64,000 nt of DNA. Origin: Hyphomicrobiaceae bacterium. GTDB taxonomy: Bacteria; Pseudomonadota; Alphaproteobacteria; Rhizobiales; Hyphomicrobiaceae. Shown one piece after another: positions 10,328 through 18,363 of the stretch. How positions within the stretch are numbered: position 1 is the stretch's first letter; every line of letters starts with the position of its first letter. The translations under genes were made by a program, and so were the position numbers. Location: assembly GCA_020442165.1 (NCBI GenBank), contig JAGRKV010000051.1, forward strand, positions 310,001 through 374,000, written 5' to 3'. Under the pieces are notes generated by a model. That model was not told where the DNA came from. It did no database searches and was given only the letters and a program-made list of their open reading frames with translations.

Positions 10328-11764
10328 ATGCAGATGCCCCGTGAGCTTGGGACGTTCCACATCATAGGTATTGGCGGTATCGGCATGAGCGCCATTGCCG
10401 AAATCCTGCTGGCCAAGGGATACGCGGTTCAGGGCAGTGACCAGAAGGACAGCGCCAATGTGCGCCGGCTGCGCTCCAAGGGCGTGCGCGTGTTCATTGG
10501 TCACGATGCCATCAATCTGGTGGGTGCGCGCCAGGTGGTGATCTCAACCGCCGTCAAGCCGGGCAATCCGGAACTCGAAGCGGCGCGCCAGAAGGGCCTG
10601 CCGATCATCCGCCGCGCGGAGATGCTGGCTGAGCTGATGCGGCTGCACGCGACGATTTCCATCACCGGCACGCACGGCAAGACGACGACCTCGTCGCTGA
10701 TCGCGCAGATGTTTGAATCCGCCGGCAAGGATCCAACGGTCATCACCGGCGGCATCATCAATGCCTGGGGCTCCAATGCCCGGCTCGGGCAGGGGCGGTG
10801 GATGATCGTGGAGGCGGATGAATCAGACGGTACATTCACGCGGTTGCCAACCGAGATTGGCGTGGTGACAAACATCGATCCGGAGCATCTGGATTATTTC
10901 GGTTCCGTCGATGCCATGCACCGGGAATATGAAGCCTTCATGGGGCACATCCCGTTCTATGGGCTGCTCGTTGCTTGCATCGATCATCCGGTGGTGCGGG
11001 ACATGGTGCAGCGGCTCGATCTGCGCCGCGATGGCCGGCGGCTGCTCACCTATGGCACCAGCGACGATGCCGACCTTGTGCTGGCCAACGTCTCGCAGTC
11101 GGGACACGTCACAACTTTCGATGCGCGGCTTGGCTCGCGGGTGACGGGTGCCGTCCAGACCATGAAACGACTGGAAGTGCCAATGCCGGGCCGGCACAAC
11201 GCACTCAACGCGCTGGCGGCTGTTGCCGTGGCGCTGGAGGCGGGGCTTGATGAAGCAACGATCCGACAGGGACTGTCGTCGTTCTCCGGCGTGAAGCGGC
11301 GCTTCCAGCCAACCGGTACATGGAAGGGCATCGCCTTCTTCGACGACTATGGTCATCACCCCACCGAAATCGCCGCCGTGCTCCAGGCGGCGCGCGCGGG
11401 CGCCAAGGGCCGGGTCATCGCCGTCGTCGAACCGCATCGTTACACGCGGGTACGCGATCTGTTCAGCGAATTCTGCTCGTGCTTCAGCGATGCCGATGGT
11501 GTGATCGTCGGGCCGCTCTATACGGCAGGCGAGCAGCCGATCGCGGGCATCGACAATCATGCGCTGGCTGAGGGCATTCGCGCCGCAGGGCATCAGAGCG
11601 TGCTCGTGATCGACAGCCCAACGGAGCTGATCGGCATCGTGCGCAAGCATGGCCGGCCGGGCGACATGGTCGTGTGTCTGGGTGCGGGCACATCGACGGA
11701 GTGGGCGCAGGCGCTGCCCGAATGGCTTGCCGCCGATGAGCAGCCGCGGATGGCGGGGGAGTAG
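10328..11764 (+). CDS. murC: UDP-N-acetylmuramate:L-alanine ligase MurC
   Basis: Mur ligase of 478 residues that adds the first residue of the stem peptide. The N-terminal nucleotide-binding GIGGIGMS, the P-loop [10 protein letters not shown] and the C-terminal [11 protein letters not shown] are diagnostic of MurC. The ATG at 10328 follows a GAGGGG ribosome site. Only two bases separate its stop from the murB start, which implies co-translation. Confidence 0.97.
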   Translation: MQMPRELGTFHIIGIGGIGMSAIAEILLAKGYAVQGSDQKDSANVRRLRSKGVRVFIGHDAINLVGARQVVISTAVKPGNPELEAARQKGLPIIRRAEMLAELMRLHATISITGTHGKTTTSSLIAQMFESAGKDPTVITGGIINAWGSNARLGQGRWMIVEADESDGTFTRLPTEIGVVTNIDPEHLDYFGSVDAMHREYEAFMGHIPFYGLLVACIDHPVVRDMVQRLDLRRDGRRLLTYGTSDDADLVLANVSQSGHVTTFDARLGSRVTGAVQTMKRLEVPMPGRHNALNALAAVAVALEAGLDEATIRQGLSSFSGVKRRFQPTGTWKGIAFFDDYGHHPTEIAAVLQAARAGAKGRVIAVVEPHRYTRVRDLFSEFCSCFSDADGVIVGPLYTAGEQPIAGIDNHALAEGIRAAGHQSVLVIDSPTELIGIVRKHGRPGDMVVCLGAGTSTEWAQALPEWLAADEQPRMAGE

Positions 11765-11766
11765 TC

Positions 11767-12741
11767 TTGACGTCGCAGACGATCGATACGCTGGCCGACG
11801 TGCTGAAGGCCGCGCTGCCGGATTTACGCGGGCGTCTTGCTGCGGGTTCCAGACTTGCCGACATCACATGGTTTCGCGTCGGCGGACCGGCTGAAGTGTT
11901 GTTCACGCCTGCCGACGAGGCAGATCTTGCCTATTTCCTGAAGCATATTCCCGCCGATGTGCCGGTGTTCACGATCGGGCTCGGCTCCAATCTTCTGGTG
12001 CGCGATGGTGGCGTCCGTGGCGTCGTCATTCGTCTCGGCCGTGGGTTTGGAGACATCGCGGTCGAGGATGGTTATCGCCTGCGTGCCGGCACTGCCGTTC
12101 CGGATGTCAAGGTTGCGCGTGCTGCGGCCGATGCAGGCATCGATGGGCTTGCGTTCTATCGCGGCATTCCGGGCTCGATCGGTGGTGCATTGCGCATGAA
12201 CGCGGGCGCACACGGCACCGAGACGAAAGACGTGCTGGTGTCTGCGCGGGCGGTCGACAGGCAGGGCAACATCCACGAACTTTCCAACGCCGACATGGGC
12301 TACACCTACCGCCATTGCGGGGTGCCGGAGGATTGGATCTTTACCCAGGCCACCTATCAGGGGCGGCCGGGTCAATCCGCCGACATTTTGAAGAAGATGG
12401 ACGAGGTCGCGACCTATCGCGAGCAGAACCAGCCGATCAAGGAGCGCACTGGGGGCTCGACGTTCAAGAATCCGCCCGGCAACAGCTCCTGGAAGCTGGT
12501 CGATGCTGCGGGTTGCCGCGGCTTCCGAGTGGGCGGCGCGCATGTCTCCAACATGCACTGCAACTTTCTCATCAATGACCAGAATGCGAGTGCGGAAGAC
12601 ATCGAGACGCTGGGCGAGACGGTGCGGGCGCGCGTGAAGGCGCAAAGCGGCATTACGCTCTGCTGGGAGATCATCCGTCTGGGCGAGCCACTTCCTGGCC
12701 ATGCCAAGGGCGAGGCCCTGGCGAAGGCGGACGTGGCGTGA
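11767..12741 (+). CDS. murB: UDP-N-acetylenolpyruvoylglucosamine reductase MurB
   Basis: FAD enzyme of 324 residues that reduces UDP-GlcNAc-enolpyruvate to UDP-MurNAc. The FAD-binding stretch [18 protein letters not shown], the catalytic-serine region GGSTFKNP and the substrate-binding region [12 protein letters not shown] are visible. The start is a TTG two bases after murC, preceded by GGCGGGGGA. It is the last dcw gene before the inserted RT/HNH module; in related genomes ddl would be expected next. Confidence 0.94.
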   Translation: MTSQTIDTLADVLKAALPDLRGRLAAGSRLADITWFRVGGPAEVLFTPADEADLAYFLKHIPADVPVFTIGLGSNLLVRDGGVRGVVIRLGRGFGDIAVEDGYRLRAGTAVPDVKVARAAADAGIDGLAFYRGIPGSIGGALRMNAGAHGTETKDVLVSARAVDRQGNIHELSNADMGYTYRHCGVPEDWIFTQATYQGRPGQSADILKKMDEVATYREQNQPIKERTGGSTFKNPPGNSSWKLVDAAGCRGFRVGGAHVSNMHCNFLINDQNASAEDIETLGETVRARVKAQSGITLCWEIIRLGEPLPGHAKGEALAKADVA

Positions 12742-12802
12742 GATTAATTCTTATGCGTGCACTGGATGGCTGCTGCTGACCCGAAGCGGAAGTCAGGACA
12801 CA

Positions 12803-13636
12803 TCAGAACGCAGGCGTGATGAAGACGGCCCAAGTTGCTGCGCATGCCCGTGAGAAGTCAGGATCGCCGCCAATAGGCATCCGTCCATATAGATCTATCA
12901 TCCAGAGAGACGCGGGTTCGCCGTCTCCGCACATGAACCCGCGATACTCGAACGTGCCGTCACCAATCGACCCTTCAATGTGACCACCGTTTTTTCGGCT
13001 GGAAGCAAGTTCAAGAATGTGCCGTTCCACCTCCGGGGTGAGAGGCATGACTTCGACAGAATAATTGGGCGTCGCAACTCCCCAATGGAAATTCGCGAGC
13101 CCACGAGCCACCAGACCGCACCAATCCTGCAACTTGTTTGCATCTATCAAGACGGGAATGCGCTGCTGCCGTTGGCCGCTTTGGTCTATCAAGAAAACCG
13201 TTGCGTCAGGACCGTTGAGCACATCAAGGAGTGCTTTATTGCCGTGATGTGCCGCACGCTTGGGCATAAGCGTGCGGACAGACTCATGCGCAGCCGGATG
13301 GTTCGCTCCAAGTGGCATCAGTTGGAGTAAGTACGTCTCCAGTGCGGACTTCTTGTTGTTGCAGTCCACACATGCGGGCACTTGCGGCAAGTTCCCACGA
13401 TCTCGCTCTAAGAAGAACTCGCGGGCGAAAACGTGATCGCCCGACTGAGATGCGCCTAGCTTACCGCAGTAGGCGCAGGTCTTGTTCTTGTATCTCTTGC
13501 TGGCCATTTTAGCCCGGCCATCCTGTGAAGCGAATCGAACACCTCTTCTATTGTAGACGATTGTGGCAACTTCTCCTTCTGGCCCTGAGCGGACCTCGCC
13601 AATCTTTCTCAATTTGGGAGCAAGCCGCTCGCTCAT
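12803..13636 (-). CDS. HNH-type endonuclease, candidate retron effector
   Basis: A 277-residue protein with a treble-clef HNH nuclease core near the N-terminus: C54-x2-C57, then D67-H68 in SGDHVFAREFF, then C89-x2-C92-N93 in ACVDCNNKKS. This pattern matches metal-binding beta-beta-alpha-metal nucleases. The C-terminal two thirds match no family I recognise and may be a target-recognition or partner-binding part. The ATG at 13636 has a GGGAAG ribosome site; an internal ATG at 13507 would remove residues before the zinc motif. It reads against the dcw operon, converges on murB and diverges from the reverse transcriptase across a 329-base gap. By eye its base composition is less GC-rich than the flanking mur genes, consistent with acquisition. 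HNH fold: fairly sure. Role: inferred. Confidence 0.75.
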   Translation of the reverse strand: MSERLAPKLRKIGEVRSGPEGEVATIVYNRRGVRFASQDGRAKMASKRYKNKTCAYCGKLGASQSGDHVFAREFFLERDRGNLPQVPACVDCNNKKSALETYLLQLMPLGANHPAAHESVRTLMPKRAAHHGNKALLDVLNGPDATVFLIDQSGQRQQRIPVLIDANKLQDWCGLVARGLANFHWGVATPNYSVEVMPLTPEVERHILELASSRKNGGHIEGSIGDGTFEYRGFMCGDGEPASLWMIDLYGRMPIGGDPDFSRACAATWAVFITPAF

Positions 13637-13673
13637 GCCGGCGCGCTTCCCATGAACTCTCGAGAGGAGCGTT

Positions 13674-13721
13674 ATGTTCGCGGGGTGCAGGAACCTAATT
13701 GCCCGATGGCAGGTCGGGTGA
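13674..13721 (+). other. Possible 15-codon leader ORF before the RT
   Basis: A short frame encodes MFAGCRNLIARWQVG. It starts at an ATG five bases after a very good ribosome site (AGAGGAG) and lies in the gap between the divergent HNH and RT genes. A 10-base palindrome, CTCTCGAGAG (13657-13666), sits just upstream. It could be a leader peptide or a chance frame. Confidence 0.3.
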
Positions 13722-13736
13722 TTTTCTTGTTTTGGG

Positions 13737-13785
13737 CATGTTTTTCACGGCTGGACCGCTGCACGCTTAAGCCAAACGTGTTCTA
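13737..13785 (+). repeat. Dispersed intergenic repeat A, partial copy 1
   Basis: About 49 bases starting GCATGTTTTTCAC closely resemble segments at 57764-57812 and 62403-62450 (shared core GCATGTTTTTCAC, GCTGRACCGC, then a CAGCTAAAC-like end). Only the right half of the longer element is recognisable here. It lies in the leader of the RT gene, upstream of the hairpin cluster. Confidence 0.65.
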
Positions 13786-13815
13786 ATCCCGGTAGCCTTG
13801 GCGTCGCTCAAATGC

Positions 13816-13940
13816 AGAGTGAAGGTTGATGCTTCGTCAACTCGTCCAGATACTCTGGACGTTCAAATCAGAGTCACGAAGTCGCACTTCGTGAATGGTC
13901 AAGGCGGGCGGGCGGTGGACGACACCGCCCGTCTCACTTT
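13816..13940 (+). ncRNA. Candidate retron msr-msd RNA (three-hairpin leader)
   Basis: Immediately 5' of the reverse transcriptase lie three consecutive perfect hairpins with tiny loops. They are 13843-13850/13854-13861 (8 bp, loop TAC), 13874-13882/13886-13894 (9 bp, loop CGC) and 13909-13917/13923-13931 (9 bp, loop GACGA). A 7-bp pairing between 13816-13822 and 13934-13940, with one G-U, could close the structure like an a1/a2 repeat. Retrons encode a structured template/primer RNA in just this position. The exact ends, the branching G and the msr/msd boundary cannot be fixed by eye, and an RNA longer on its 5' side is possible. Confidence 0.45.
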
Positions 13941-13965
13941 TCCGCCGCAACGAGGTGCCGCCGCT

Positions 13966-14868
13966 ATGGCCGGATTGTTCGCCTGGATTTCCAATCGCCT
14001 CGATCCAGGCCGAAGTGTCGAGGATTTGGCGCGGTGGCTGAAGATCGAGGTCGCGGACCTTCAATCCGTGGAGCCCAACTACACGACATTTCGCATTCCA
14101 AAGCGGTCCGGCGGGTTCAGGACGATTGAAGCGCCAGATGAACGATTGAAAGAAGTGCAGCGGCTCATCCTGCGGCGTGTCCTTGGAGGTCTCAAAGCGC
14201 ATCCTTGCGCGCTAGGTTTCGAGCGCGGGCGGTCCATCGTCACGCATGCCCAGGCGCACGTTGGCAAAGCTCTGGTGATCCGGCTCGATCTGGTCGACTT
14301 CTTCCCGAACACGCAGGCGGATCGGGTTCTAGAGTATTTCAGGTCCATCGGCTGGAACCGGCGCGCGGCTCAGCTGCTGGTGAAGCTGACGACGAATAAC
14401 AGGCATCTGCCGCAAGGCGCGCCGACGAGCCCGCGTCTCACCAATCTCGTCAATTACAAGATGGATGCGCGGCTGCTGGCGATGGCGCGGAAAGTGGGTG
14501 GCACCGATGCCACCTACACGAGATACGCGGATGACCTGACATTCTCGGTAGCCCACGAAGGCGAGCACACCTCCCGTGACATCATCCGGGGGGCCTCGAC
14601 CATTGTGCGCGACACTGGCTACTTGCTGCACCGGAAGAAGAAGACCCATATCCTGCGGTCGCACCAGCGCCAGACGGTGGCCGGGCTCGTCGTCAATGAC
14701 AAGGTCGACCTGCCGCGCGAAACGCGCCGATGGCTGCGCGCGGTTGAGCACCGTGAGCGGCTGGGCCGTGAGGCGACGCTGACGCCGGCGCAACTGTCGG
14801 GATGGCGCAGTCTGCGGCATATGATAGACACGCAGCGAGATCCGCCCGCCCGCGTTCGCCGACGTTGA
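13966..14868 (+). CDS. Retron-type reverse transcriptase
   Basis: A 300-residue RNA-directed DNA polymerase, the usual length for retron RTs. Motifs in order: HAQAH in SIVTHAQAHVGK (variant of retron motif X, NAxxH); motif A RLDLVDFF with Asp108; PQGAPTSPRLTN (149-160); the catalytic YADD at 187-190; HRKKKTHILR; and QTVAGLVVND, a variant of the retron VTG motif Y. No maturase, HNH or integrase domain is attached, which argues against a group II intron. The frame is open back to 13798, but that part encodes the hairpin cluster, so the ATG at 13966 after GAGG is preferred. It is co-directional with the dcw operon and sits 60 bases before ddl. Confidence 0.9.
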   Translation: MAGLFAWISNRLDPGRSVEDLARWLKIEVADLQSVEPNYTTFRIPKRSGGFRTIEAPDERLKEVQRLILRRVLGGLKAHPCALGFERGRSIVTHAQAHVGKALVIRLDLVDFFPNTQADRVLEYFRSIGWNRRAAQLLVKLTTNNRHLPQGAPTSPRLTNLVNYKMDARLLAMARKVGGTDATYTRYADDLTFSVAHEGEHTSRDIIRGASTIVRDTGYLLHRKKKTHILRSHQRQTVAGLVVNDKVDLPRETRRWLRAVEHRERLGREATLTPAQLSGWRSLRHMIDTQRDPPARVRRR

Positions 14869-14928
14869 AGAATGGGGCGGATGCCGCCTCGCGCTGTTCT
14901 GCCGTCCAACAAAGAGAGTCCCGTCAAG

Positions 14929-15882
14929 ATGTCGAAGCTCGGTGCCGCTCCAAACCGCACGCGCAACCATGTCGCCGTCCTGATGGGGGGACTGTCGGCT
15001 GAGCGCGAAGTGTCGTTGAAGTCGGGTGAGGCGGTTGCCCAGGCGCTCGAAGGCGAGGGCTATCGTGTGACGCGCATCGACGTTGCGCGCGACCTGCCCG
15101 CGCAGCTGATGGAGCTTAAGCCGGAAGCCTGCTTCAATGCCTTGCATGGCCGCCATGGCGAGGATGGCGAAGTCCAGGGCATCCTCGAATATCTGCAGAT
15201 ACCCTACACGCATTCGGGCGTTCTGGCTTCGGCTCTTGCCATGCACAAGGAGCGCGCCAAGGCGGTGATGCATGCCGCAGGCGTTCCGGTCGCGAATGCA
15301 CTTCTGGTCACGCGCGCGGAGGCTGCTGCGCGGCACGTCATGGAGCCGCCCTATGTGGTGAAGCCGGTCGACGAGGGGTCCAGTGTCGGTGTTCTCATCG
15401 TGCGGCCCGGCGCCAACGACATGTCGCAGACGATCCTTTCTGCAGGCGATCCCGATGCCATCGTCATGGTCGAGCGATTCGTTGCTGGCCGTGAGCTGAC
15501 CTGCGGTGTGATCGGCGATTTCGTCACGGACATCACGGAGATCGTGCCGCGGGACGACCTGCCGTTCTACGATTTTGCGGCCAAGTACGGCGCCGGCGGG
15601 TCGAAACACGTTTTGCCCGCCGATCTTTCACCGGATGTTTACCAATCTATACGGAAATTCACCCTTGCGGCGCATCAGGCGCTGGGCTGCCGCGGTGTCA
15701 GCAGAGCGGACTTCCGCTTCGACGATACCCCTGGCGGCACGGGTGAGATCGTCTGCCTGGAAGTGAATACACAACCCGGCATGACGGCGACGTCCCTGGT
15801 GCCTGAGCTTGCGCAACATGCGGGTTGGCCATTCGGCACGCTCGTGCGATGGATCATCGAGGACGCGAGTTGCAACAGGTAG
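14929..15882 (+). CDS. ddl: D-alanine--D-alanine ligase
   Basis: ATP-grasp ligase of 317 residues that makes the D-Ala-D-Ala dipeptide used by MurF. Motifs: GGLSAEREVSLKSG at the N-terminus, FNALHGRHGEDG, DEGSSVGV, KYGAGGSKHVLP and the C-terminal metal-binding EVNTQPGMTATSLVPE. The frame is open from 14872, but the ATG at 14929 with an AAAGAGAG ribosome site matches the family start. It is separated from murB by the RT/HNH insertion. Confidence 0.96.
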   Translation: MSKLGAAPNRTRNHVAVLMGGLSAEREVSLKSGEAVAQALEGEGYRVTRIDVARDLPAQLMELKPEACFNALHGRHGEDGEVQGILEYLQIPYTHSGVLASALAMHKERAKAVMHAAGVPVANALLVTRAEAAARHVMEPPYVVKPVDEGSSVGVLIVRPGANDMSQTILSAGDPDAIVMVERFVAGRELTCGVIGDFVTDITEIVPRDDLPFYDFAAKYGAGGSKHVLPADLSPDVYQSIRKFTLAAHQALGCRGVSRADFRFDDTPGGTGEIVCLEVNTQPGMTATSLVPELAQHAGWPFGTLVRWIIEDASCNR

Positions 15883-15938
15883 GGCATCGGCGGGAACCAG
15901 ATTGGCGAGGGCCTCGTGCTTCTTCGCCCCACCCGCCT

Positions 15939-16964
15939 ATGTCCAAAGAGCCAGTCGGCTCTCCAGAGCATTTCGCAATTTCTCGCCCGTTGGCTCAGGC
16001 GCATGGCGGTGTCTCGCCCCCCGTTGCGACGACGCTTGGTGCCGCCCCACCTGCCTTCCTCAGCATCTCCGCAGATCAGCGCGCGCCGATGGATAGGTCG
16101 TGTGGTAGCCGCAAACGGCAGATCGGCAAGCCGCAATCGCGAAAGACGCATCGACGGATTGCCTTGGTGCTATCGGCTATTCTGGCAGGAATCGGGCTTG
16201 CGGAAGCGGCACAGCATGGCCGCATCGCGCTGCCGGATTGGGTGCGAAACCTGCTGCCGCCCATGGCCGACGTCGCCCAATTCGCGGGTTTGGGCCTCGA
16301 CCAGATTTCGGTGACGGGTCAGAAGTTTACATCGGATAGCGATGTCTTCGCGGCGCTCGGCCTCGACGCGGCGCGCCAGCTCGTTGGCTTCGACAGTAAG
16401 GCCGCGCGCATGAAGATAGAGGCCTTGCCGTGGGTCGAAACCGTGGAACTGACGCGGGTTTATCCTAGTCAGCTCAATGTGCGCATCACCGAGCGTACGG
16501 CATACGCCGTTTGGCAGGTCGATGGCGTCGAGAAGCTGATCGACAAAACCGGACGGGTTTTGCAGGACATCGCCGCGGGCAGCGTCACGCATCTGCCGCG
16601 CGTCGCGGGGGCGGGCGCCAACAAGGATGCCCAGAACCTGATGATGCTGCTTGGCGGTTACCGTGACATCTACGGTGCGTTATCGGCGGCCGTGCGTGTC
16701 AATGAGCGGCGCTGGTCCTTGGTACTTGCCAATGGTAGCCGCATCGAGCTTCCGGCCGACGGGGAGTCGATGGCGCTGGCTGCTGTTGTGACTGGCGGCC
16801 GCCTTGCGCAGCTGTTGTCGCGCGGGCCTGTCATCGTCGATCTGAGGGCTAAGGGCCGCATCGCCGTTCGCGCGGCGCCCGCCAAGACGGCAGGGCGTGT
16901 CCGCACCGTGGCTGATGCAGCACCGGCGCTCTTGGAGCCGAAACGCGGCGAGGTGCGGCCATGA
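15939..16964 (+). CDS. ftsQ: Cell division protein FtsQ
   Basis: Bitopic divisome protein of 341 residues that recruits and controls the FtsBL/FtsWI complex. It has a long cytoplasmic part of about 65 residues, a hydrophobic segment (RIALVLSAILAGIGLAEAA), a POTRA domain beginning LDQISVTGQKFTSDSDVFAAL, then the FtsQ beta domain with LPWVETVELTRVYPSQLNV. The frame runs open into ddl; the ATG at 15939 is the first good one after the ddl stop. Its end overlaps ftsA as ATGATGA. Confidence 0.92.
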   Translation: MSKEPVGSPEHFAISRPLAQAHGGVSPPVATTLGAAPPAFLSISADQRAPMDRSCGSRKRQIGKPQSRKTHRRIALVLSAILAGIGLAEAAQHGRIALPDWVRNLLPPMADVAQFAGLGLDQISVTGQKFTSDSDVFAALGLDAARQLVGFDSKAARMKIEALPWVETVELTRVYPSQLNVRITERTAYAVWQVDGVEKLIDKTGRVLQDIAAGSVTHLPRVAGAGANKDAQNLMMLLGGYRDIYGALSAAVRVNERRWSLVLANGSRIELPADGESMALAAVVTGGRLAQLLSRGPVIVDLRAKGRIAVRAAPAKTAGRVRTVADAAPALLEPKRGEVRP

Positions 16965-18238
16965 TGAGGACACCACGGCAGGCGCCTGGAGAGGTGCTCG
17001 GGCTCATCGATATCGGCACATCGAAAATCGTCTGCCTCATCGTTGCGCTGGAGCCGCGCGGTCCATCAATCCTTGCGGGCATGCACATGCCGTTCCGCGT
17101 GCTTGGGATCGGGCATCAGCGCTCGCGCGGATTGAAGGCGGGTGTCATCACAGACCTCGACCAAGCCGAGGTTGCGGTGCGTGCAGCGGTCGACCAGGCC
17201 GAGAGCATGGCGGGCGTCACGTTGCAGGACGTATTCGTCTCGGTCGCCTGCGGCCGGTTGCGATCGGAGACATTCGCGGCCAATGCGGATGTCGACGGCG
17301 GCATCGTTGCCGACCGTCAAATTGCGCGCGTGCTCGACGGGGCGCGGGCCTATGCCGAACGCGATGGCCGGATGCTGGTTCATCTCAACCGCGTCGGCTA
17401 CCGGCTCGATGGGGCGCCGGGCGGACGCGATCCGCGCGGGCTTGCAGCGAGCCAGATCACGCTCGACATGCACACGGTCACGGCGGACGACGCCCCGGTC
17501 CGCAACCTTATGTTGTTGATCGACCGGTGTTATCTTGGCGTTGCCGGTCTCATCGTGTCGCCGTTCGCCAGCGCGCTTGCCGCCACGAGTGTGGAGGAGC
17601 GGCGGCTCGGCGTTACCGTGATCGACATCGGCGGCGGCGTCACGTCGATTGCACTGTTTGCCGATGGCCGCTTCGTCCATGCCGACACGTTGCCCATCGG
17701 TGGTAACCACGCGACCTACGACATCGCGCGCGGGTTGCAGACGCCACTTGCCGAGGCCGAGCGAATCAAAGCCCTTTATGGCACACTTAGTGTCGCACCC
17801 TCGGATGGTCGCGAGGCGTTTTCCTATCCGCTTGCCGGTGAGGAACCTGGTGCAGTTGCGCAGATCACGAAAGCGCAGCTGGGTGAAATTCTCAGGCCGC
17901 GCATGGCCTCACTGGTGGCCCTGGTGAATGAGCGGCTGGAGCAATGCGGCCTGCGGTCGTGGGTCGGGGACCGTGTGGTGCTGACGGGTGGTGCAAGCCA
18001 GCTGATCGGTGCCGGTGAGTTCGTGGCCAATCAGCTTGGCCGTCCGGTGCGAGTTTCAGGGCCTGACGGAGCGGCGGCGCTGCCTGGCAGCATCGCAGTT
18101 CCGGCGTTTTCGACAGTGGTTGGTATGGTGGCGTCAGCGGCAGCGGGGGAGGGGCTCGTTGCGGCACGACAGGAGCGCAATGTGCTGACCGGCGGATATT
18201 TCGGTCGTGTCGGCGCCTGGCTCCGCGAAGGATTTTGA
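16961..18238 (+). CDS. ftsA: Cell division protein FtsA
   Basis: Actin-like protein of 425 residues that tethers FtsZ filaments to the membrane. The phosphate-1 motif LIDIGTSKIVCL, phosphate-2 motif VIDIGGGVTSIALF and adenosine motif VLTGGASQLIGA are visible. The C-terminus GYFGRVGAWLREGF is the amphipathic membrane-targeting helix. The start overlaps the ftsQ stop; an ATG three bases later is equally possible. Confidence 0.96.
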   Translation: MMRTPRQAPGEVLGLIDIGTSKIVCLIVALEPRGPSILAGMHMPFRVLGIGHQRSRGLKAGVITDLDQAEVAVRAAVDQAESMAGVTLQDVFVSVACGRLRSETFAANADVDGGIVADRQIARVLDGARAYAERDGRMLVHLNRVGYRLDGAPGGRDPRGLAASQITLDMHTVTADDAPVRNLMLLIDRCYLGVAGLIVSPFASALAATSVEERRLGVTVIDIGGGVTSIALFADGRFVHADTLPIGGNHATYDIARGLQTPLAEAERIKALYGTLSVAPSDGREAFSYPLAGEEPGAVAQITKAQLGEILRPRMASLVALVNERLEQCGLRSWVGDRVVLTGGASQLIGAGEFVANQLGRPVRVSGPDGAAALPGSIAVPAFSTVVGMVASAAAGEGLVAARQERNVLTGGYFGRVGAWLREGF

Positions 18239-18363
18239 ATGCGGTCCGGCGGCTGGCGCGATGATGCGTCACGTCCGCTACCGGTCTGGACGCCTGGGAC
18301 CGCAAACGCAACGAACGTGCAAGGGTAGCGGCAAAACGCTCTACCCGTGGCCGATGCGAGGGG

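Noticed and set aside
13798..13965. In-frame N-terminal extension of the reverse transcriptase
   Set aside because: The frame is open, but this stretch forms three perfect hairpins and its translation matches no RT N-terminus. The ATG at 13966 gives a normal retron RT.
13798..14868. Group II intron explanation for the RT and HNH
   Set aside because: The RT has no maturase/X domain, the HNH gene is separate and on the opposite strand, and no intron domain V-like structure follows the RT.
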